NCBI GenBank assembly: GCA_947174575.1
Contig: CAMWJM010000079.1
Coordinates: 1-6,233 of the forward strand
DNA: 6,233 nt
Source of the DNA: an uncultured Alistipes sp.
Lineage (GTDB): Bacteria; Bacteroidota; Bacteroidia; Bacteroidales; Rikenellaceae
Direction of reading: 5' to 3'
The position numbers and the translations under genes were made by a program. Positions 1 to 6,233 of this stretch are shown one piece after another. Under the pieces are notes generated by a model. That model was given only the letters and a program-made list of their open reading frames with translations, had not been told where the DNA came from and searched no databases. Position 1 is the first letter of the stretch. Each line of letters opens with the position of its first letter.

Positions 1-4360
<4,360 letters not shown>

Positions 4361-4426
4361 CGGTAAAATCCAAATTAGATTGAAGTTGCGATCGGGCTAC
4401 ACGACACCCGAAAACAAGAGATTCGT

Positions 4427-4501
4427 TGCTCCCGGCAGGAAAACGTCCCCTAGCCTGCCGATGCCCCCGTACGCAGGCGCTTGCGATACGCCCCGGGAGC
4501 A
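4427..4501 (-). repeat. Nested inverted repeats in the rpoB leader, possible alternative hairpins
   Basis: In plus coordinates TGCTCCCGG (4427-4435) is perfectly complementary to CCGGGAGCA (4493-4501), a 9-bp stem. CGGCAGG (4433-4439) is also perfectly complementary to CCTGCCG (4454-4460), a 7-bp stem with a 14-nt loop. The two stems share 4433-4435, so they either compete or form a branched fold with a shortened stem. No U-tract follows, so this does not look like a terminator. The structure ends about 67 nt before the rpoB start. Function is unknown. Confidence 0.5.
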
Positions 4502-4510
4502 TCTGTTCCG

Positions 4511-4615
4511 AAGATCGGACAATCACCGAAAGATAACCGTCGACGAAATGCACCGGGCTTCCGAGCCTCCATACATCCGTCGATCATGTAGCCGTCGTCC
4601 GGCCCTTCCGATCTT
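4511..4615 (-). repeat. Long-range 9-bp inverted repeat in the rpoB leader
   Basis: AAGATCGGA (4511-4519) and TCCGATCTT (4607-4615) are perfect reverse complements separated by 87 bp. They could close a large domain between the terminator-like hairpin and the nested repeats nearer rpoB. A single 9-bp match over this distance can arise by chance in a GC-rich region, so confidence in a real structure is low. Confidence 0.3.
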
Positions 4616-4621
4616 TAGACC

Positions 4622-4662
4622 AAGAAAAGGCATAGAGCTTACACGCCGGTAAGCCCTATACC
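4622..4662 (-). terminator. Intrinsic terminator-like hairpin, probable attenuator between rplL and rpoB
   Basis: In the transcript GGUAUAGGGCUUAC pairs with GUAAGCUCUAUGCC over 14 consecutive positions. Twelve are Watson-Crick pairs and two are G-U wobbles, around a 6-nt CGGCGU loop. UUUUCUU follows directly. This is the form of a rho-independent terminator on the minus strand; on the plus strand no U-tract follows the stem. It lies 62 bp past the rplL stop and about 260 bp before rpoB, with essential rpoBC downstream and no convincing promoter between. It must therefore be read through part of the time. The interrupted U-tract fits a partial terminator. In E. coli an attenuator at the same place lowers rpoBC expression relative to the ribosomal genes. 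Confidence 0.75.
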
Positions 4663-4675
4663 TGATCTGTCAGCG

Positions 4676-4724
4676 GAGTCCGAGCGACCCGCCACGAGCG
4701 GCGCTCGACCCCGGCACCGGACTC
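4676..4724 (-). repeat. GC-rich hairpin immediately after the rplL stop codon
   Basis: In plus coordinates GAGTCCG (4676-4682) and CGGACTC (4718-4724) are perfect 7-bp complements. Inside them CGAGC (4695-4699) pairs with GCTCG (4703-4707) around a 3-nt loop; an alternative inner pairing CGAGCG (4681-4686) with CGCTCG (4702-4707) also exists. The outer stem begins on the first base after the rplL TAA. No U-tract follows, so it is not a terminator on its own. Possible roles are stabilising the rplL mRNA end or serving as a processing site. Confidence 0.55.
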
Positions 4725-5102
4725 TTACTTGAGTTCAACTTCGGCACCTGCCTCCTCCAACTGGGCCTTGATCTGCTCGGCCTCCTCTTTGGAAACACCC
4801 TCCTTGACGGCCTTGGGAGCACCGTCGACGAGAGCCTTGGCATCGCCCAACGAAAGACCTGCGAGGTCTTTCACGACCTTGATCACCTGGAGCTTGGCCT
4901 GACCGCCGCTCTTCAGGATCACGTCGAACGACGACTTCTCGGCAGCGGCAGCCTCACCGGCGCCGGCAGCGGGAGCTGCTACAGCGACAGCGGCAGCAGC
5001 CGGCTCGATGCCATACTCCTCCTTGAGGATCTGTGCGAGTTCGTTTACCTCGGTAACTTTCAAGTTTACCAATTCTTCAGCAAGTTTCTTTACGTCTGCC
5101 AT
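4725..5102 (-). CDS. rplL: 50S ribosomal protein L7/L12 (bL12), 125 aa
   Basis: The stalk protein that recruits and activates the translation GTPases (EF-Tu, EF-G, IF2); it is present in several dimer copies per ribosome, bound to L10. The length matches the family. Residues 1-33 are the dimerisation and L10-binding domain ([20 protein letters not shown]...). Residues about 34-56 are a flexible Ala/Pro/Gly-rich hinge. Residues 57-125 are the factor-binding C-terminal domain, starting SSFDVILK and ending AGAEVELK. The conserved lysine-rich helix (K70, K75, K78 in [10 protein letters not shown]) and the [12 protein letters not shown] segment are intact. The start at 5102 follows rplJ by 41 bp. 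That gap is AT-rich and has no Shine-Dalgarno sequence, although this protein is normally made in excess over L10. A GC-rich hairpin begins right after the TAA. Confidence 0.99.
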   Translation of the reverse strand: MADVKKLAEELVNLKVTEVNELAQILKEEYGIEPAAAAVAVAAPAAGAGEAAAAEKSSFDVILKSGGQAKLQVIKVVKDLAGLSLGDAKALVDGAPKAVKEGVSKEEAEQIKAQLEEAGAEVELK

Positions 5103-5143
5103 AGTTGTAAGCGTATTAAAATTTTTTTACTTCTTGATTGTGA

Positions 5144-5668
5144 TTAGTTGTTTCGCGATTCGAGCGTCTTCACGATGCCCGCGATCTTCTGGCCTGCATT
5201 AGCCTGCAATGCAGAAATAACGTTCTTCGCAGGGGACTGCAGCAGCGAAATGATGTCGCCGAGAAGTTCCTCCTTGGATTTGATGTTGCACAGCGCCTCG
5301 ATCTGGTTGTCGCCGACATAGACGCACCCTTCGGCGAAAGCCGCTTTCAGCACGGGTTTGTCCGATTCCTTGCGGAACTCTTTGATCAGCGTAGCCGGAG
5401 CCTTGGCCACATGGGCGAACATGATCGACGTCGGACCTTCCAGCACCTTCACCAATTCGGCATCGGCCTTCTCCACCTTTTCCAGAGCCTTGGTCAGCAG
5501 CGTGTTCTTCACCACGACCAGCTTGATCTCCTTCTCGAAGCACTTGCGGCGCAGCGAAGCGGTCTGCTCGGCGTTCAAGGCCTCGATGTCGGTGATGTAG
5601 AAGTGAGGATAAGCCTGGAGCTGCTCGGCGAGGTTGTCGATTACAACCAGTTTTTCTTCCTTAGTCAT
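5144..5668 (-). CDS. rplJ: 50S ribosomal protein L10 (uL10), 174 aa
   Basis: Base of the ribosomal stalk: its N-terminal domain binds 23S rRNA near L11 and its C-terminal helix carries L7/L12 dimers. The 174 residues are the usual bacterial length. The start MTKEEKLVVIDNLAEQL and the conserved rRNA-binding segment IKLVVVKNTL (about 48-57) are typical, and EGPTSIMFAH follows as expected. The last 30 or so residues (SALQANAGQKIAGIVKTLESRNN) form the expected L12-docking helix. The start is fixed by a strong Shine-Dalgarno sequence 9 nt upstream. The gene lies 17 bp after rplA and 41 bp before rplL, so the three are one transcript. In E. coli and Bacillus L10 represses its own operon through an mRNA leader upstream of rplJ; the 17-bp gap leaves no room for one here. 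Confidence 0.99.
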   Translation of the reverse strand: MTKEEKLVVIDNLAEQLQAYPHFYITDIEALNAEQTASLRRKCFEKEIKLVVVKNTLLTKALEKVEKADAELVKVLEGPTSIMFAHVAKAPATLIKEFRKESDKPVLKAAFAEGCVYVGDNQIEALCNIKSKEELLGDIISLLQSPAKNVISALQANAGQKIAGIVKTLESRNN

Positions 5669-5677
5669 CTCTTCTGT

Positions 5678-5684
5678 CCTCCTT
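5678..5684 (-). promoter_or_regulatory. Strong Shine-Dalgarno site of rplJ
   Basis: On the coding strand the 17-bp rplA-rplJ gap reads GAAGGAGGACAGAAGAG before ATG. The AAGGAGG core is a 7-nt match to the canonical anti-Shine-Dalgarno sequence, with 9 nt between it and the start codon. It begins one base after the rplA stop codon, as expected for translational coupling. The other starts in the window (rplL, rpoB, rpoC) have no such site, and Bacteroidota genes generally lack one. Confidence 0.8.
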
Positions 5685-5685
5685 C

Positions 5686-6233
5686 TTATTTGGTTTCTAC
5701 TGCTTTGGAATCAATCTGCAAGCCGGGACTCATCGTGGTCGAGAGGTAAATACTCTTCACATAAGCGCCTTTGGCGGCAGCCGGTTTCAACTTCATGATC
5801 ATGCCCAGCACCTCTTTCGCGTTGTCCGCGATCTGCTCGGCCGAGAACGAAATCTTGCCTACCGACGTGTGGATGATACCGAACTTGTCGACCTTGAAGT
5901 CGATCTTACCCGATTTCACCTCCTTGACGGCCTTGCCGACTTCCATGGTCACCGTACCGGTCTTGGGGTTCGGCATCAGACCGCGGGGGCCGAGGATACG
6001 ACCCAGCGCACCGACCTTACCCATGACGTTGGGCGTGCAGATGATGACATCCACGTCCGTCCAACCGGCCTTGATCTTGTCGACGAATTCGTCCAGACCC
6101 ACGTAATCGGCGCCCGCAGCCTGCGCTTCGGCCTCCTTCTCGGGAGTACAGAGCACCAGAACACGCGTCTGCTTACCGGTACCGTGAGGCAGGGTAACCA
6201 CGCCGCGCACCATCTGGTTGGCCTTGCGGGGGT
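5686..6233 (-). CDS. rplA: 50S ribosomal protein L1 (uL1), C-terminal 181 residues (5' end cut by window edge)
   Basis: L1 forms the mobile L1 stalk at the ribosomal E site and helps release deacylated tRNA; in many bacteria it also represses its own operon. The reading frame is open to the window edge. The first visible residues [20 protein letters not shown] match the interior of L1, so the Met codon at 6213 is internal and the true start lies beyond the window, roughly 50 residues upstream by family length. The family motif [12 protein letters not shown] is present. The C-terminal domain [22 protein letters not shown] continues into [15 protein letters not shown] and ends at TAA (5686-5688). 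By usual gene order rplK should lie just upstream, outside this window. The stop codon is one base from the Shine-Dalgarno site of rplJ. Confidence 0.98.
   Translation of the reverse strand, partial: PRKANQMVRGVVTLPHGTGKQTRVLVLCTPEKEAEAQAAGADYVGLDEFVDKIKAGWTDVDVIICTPNVMGKVGALGRILGPRGLMPNPKTGTVTMEVGKAVKEVKSGKIDFKVDKFGIIHTSVGKISFSAEQIADNAKEVLGMIMKLKPAAAKGAYVKSIYLSTTMSPGLQIDSKAVETK

Larger units (their letters stand above)
4361..4724 (-). other. Non-coding rplL-rpoB spacer / rpoBC leader, 364 bp
   Basis: This is the only gene-free stretch longer than 300 bp. It is GC-rich, much like the surrounding genes, and rich in inverted repeats: a post-stop hairpin (4676-4724), a terminator-like hairpin (4622-4662), a 9-bp long-range pair (4511-4519 with 4607-4615) and a nested pair near rpoB (4427-4501). 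CGACGG on the coding strand occurs three times (4537-4542, 4577-4582, 4592-4597 in plus coordinates). I see no credible gene and no convincing Bacteroidota promoter (-33 TTTG with -7 TAnnTTTG). By position it equals the rplL-rpoB spacer of E. coli, known to hold an attenuator and an RNase III processing site. A similar role here is inference. Confidence 0.7.

Noticed and set aside
4371..4377. TAATTTG on the minus strand just before rpoB as a Bacteroidota -7 box
   Set aside because: It is one base short of TAnnTTTG, has no TTTG at the expected -33 distance, and would leave a transcript start practically at the rpoB ATG.
4528..4535. TATCTTTC on the minus strand in the spacer as a -7 box for an rpoBC promoter
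   Set aside because: It is a 5-of-6 match to the fixed positions of TAnnTTTG, but no TTTG lies 19-21 nt upstream; a chance match is likely without transcript start data.
5103..5143. AT-rich rplJ-rplL gap containing AAAAAAATTTT as a promoter or terminator
   Set aside because: No stem of useful length precedes the A/T run and no TTTG/TAnnTTTG pair is present; it is best read as an unstructured translation initiation region for rplL.
5686..6213. The Met codon at 6213 as the start of rplA
   Set aside because: The frame is open upstream to the window edge and encodes PRKANQ, which belongs to the conserved interior of L1; the gene simply continues beyond the window.

Overview
The window is a stretch of the conserved bacterial ribosomal-protein and RNA-polymerase operon, lying wholly on the minus strand. 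Read in the direction of transcription, from high to low coordinates, the order is rplA (3' part) - rplJ - rplL - 364-bp spacer - rpoB (complete) - rpoC (5' part). Both window edges cut a gene. No mobile elements, tRNAs, rRNAs, CRISPR arrays or accessory genes are visible.

The proteins point to Bacteroidota, order Bacteroidales. RpoB has the Bacteroidales-type sequence, including a long insertion just before the KVYIAKKRK segment, and most starts lack a Shine-Dalgarno sequence. The high GC content and strong preference for G/C in third codon positions fit an Alistipes-like (Rikenellaceae) genome better than Bacteroides. The genus is an inference from memory of these families, not a database result.

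Layout: L1 (5686-6233, partial) is followed after 17 bp by L10 (5144-5668), then after 41 bp by L7/L12 (4725-5102). L10 and L7/L12 form the ribosomal stalk that recruits translation factors, and L1 forms the other, mobile stalk. Next comes a GC-rich non-coding spacer (4361-4724) with several inverted repeats. One of them, at 4622-4662, looks like an intrinsic terminator pointing towards rpoB. The RNA polymerase beta subunit (500-4360) follows, then after 33 bp the first 155 residues of beta' (1-466).

The gene content is ordinary housekeeping and I do not see a new biological system. The parts worth a second look are regulatory. They are the likely attenuator and folded leader between rplL and rpoB, the single strong Shine-Dalgarno sequence (rplJ only), and the lack of room for an L10-binding leader upstream of rplJ. 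A few natural substitutions in the rifampicin pocket of RpoB are also noted.
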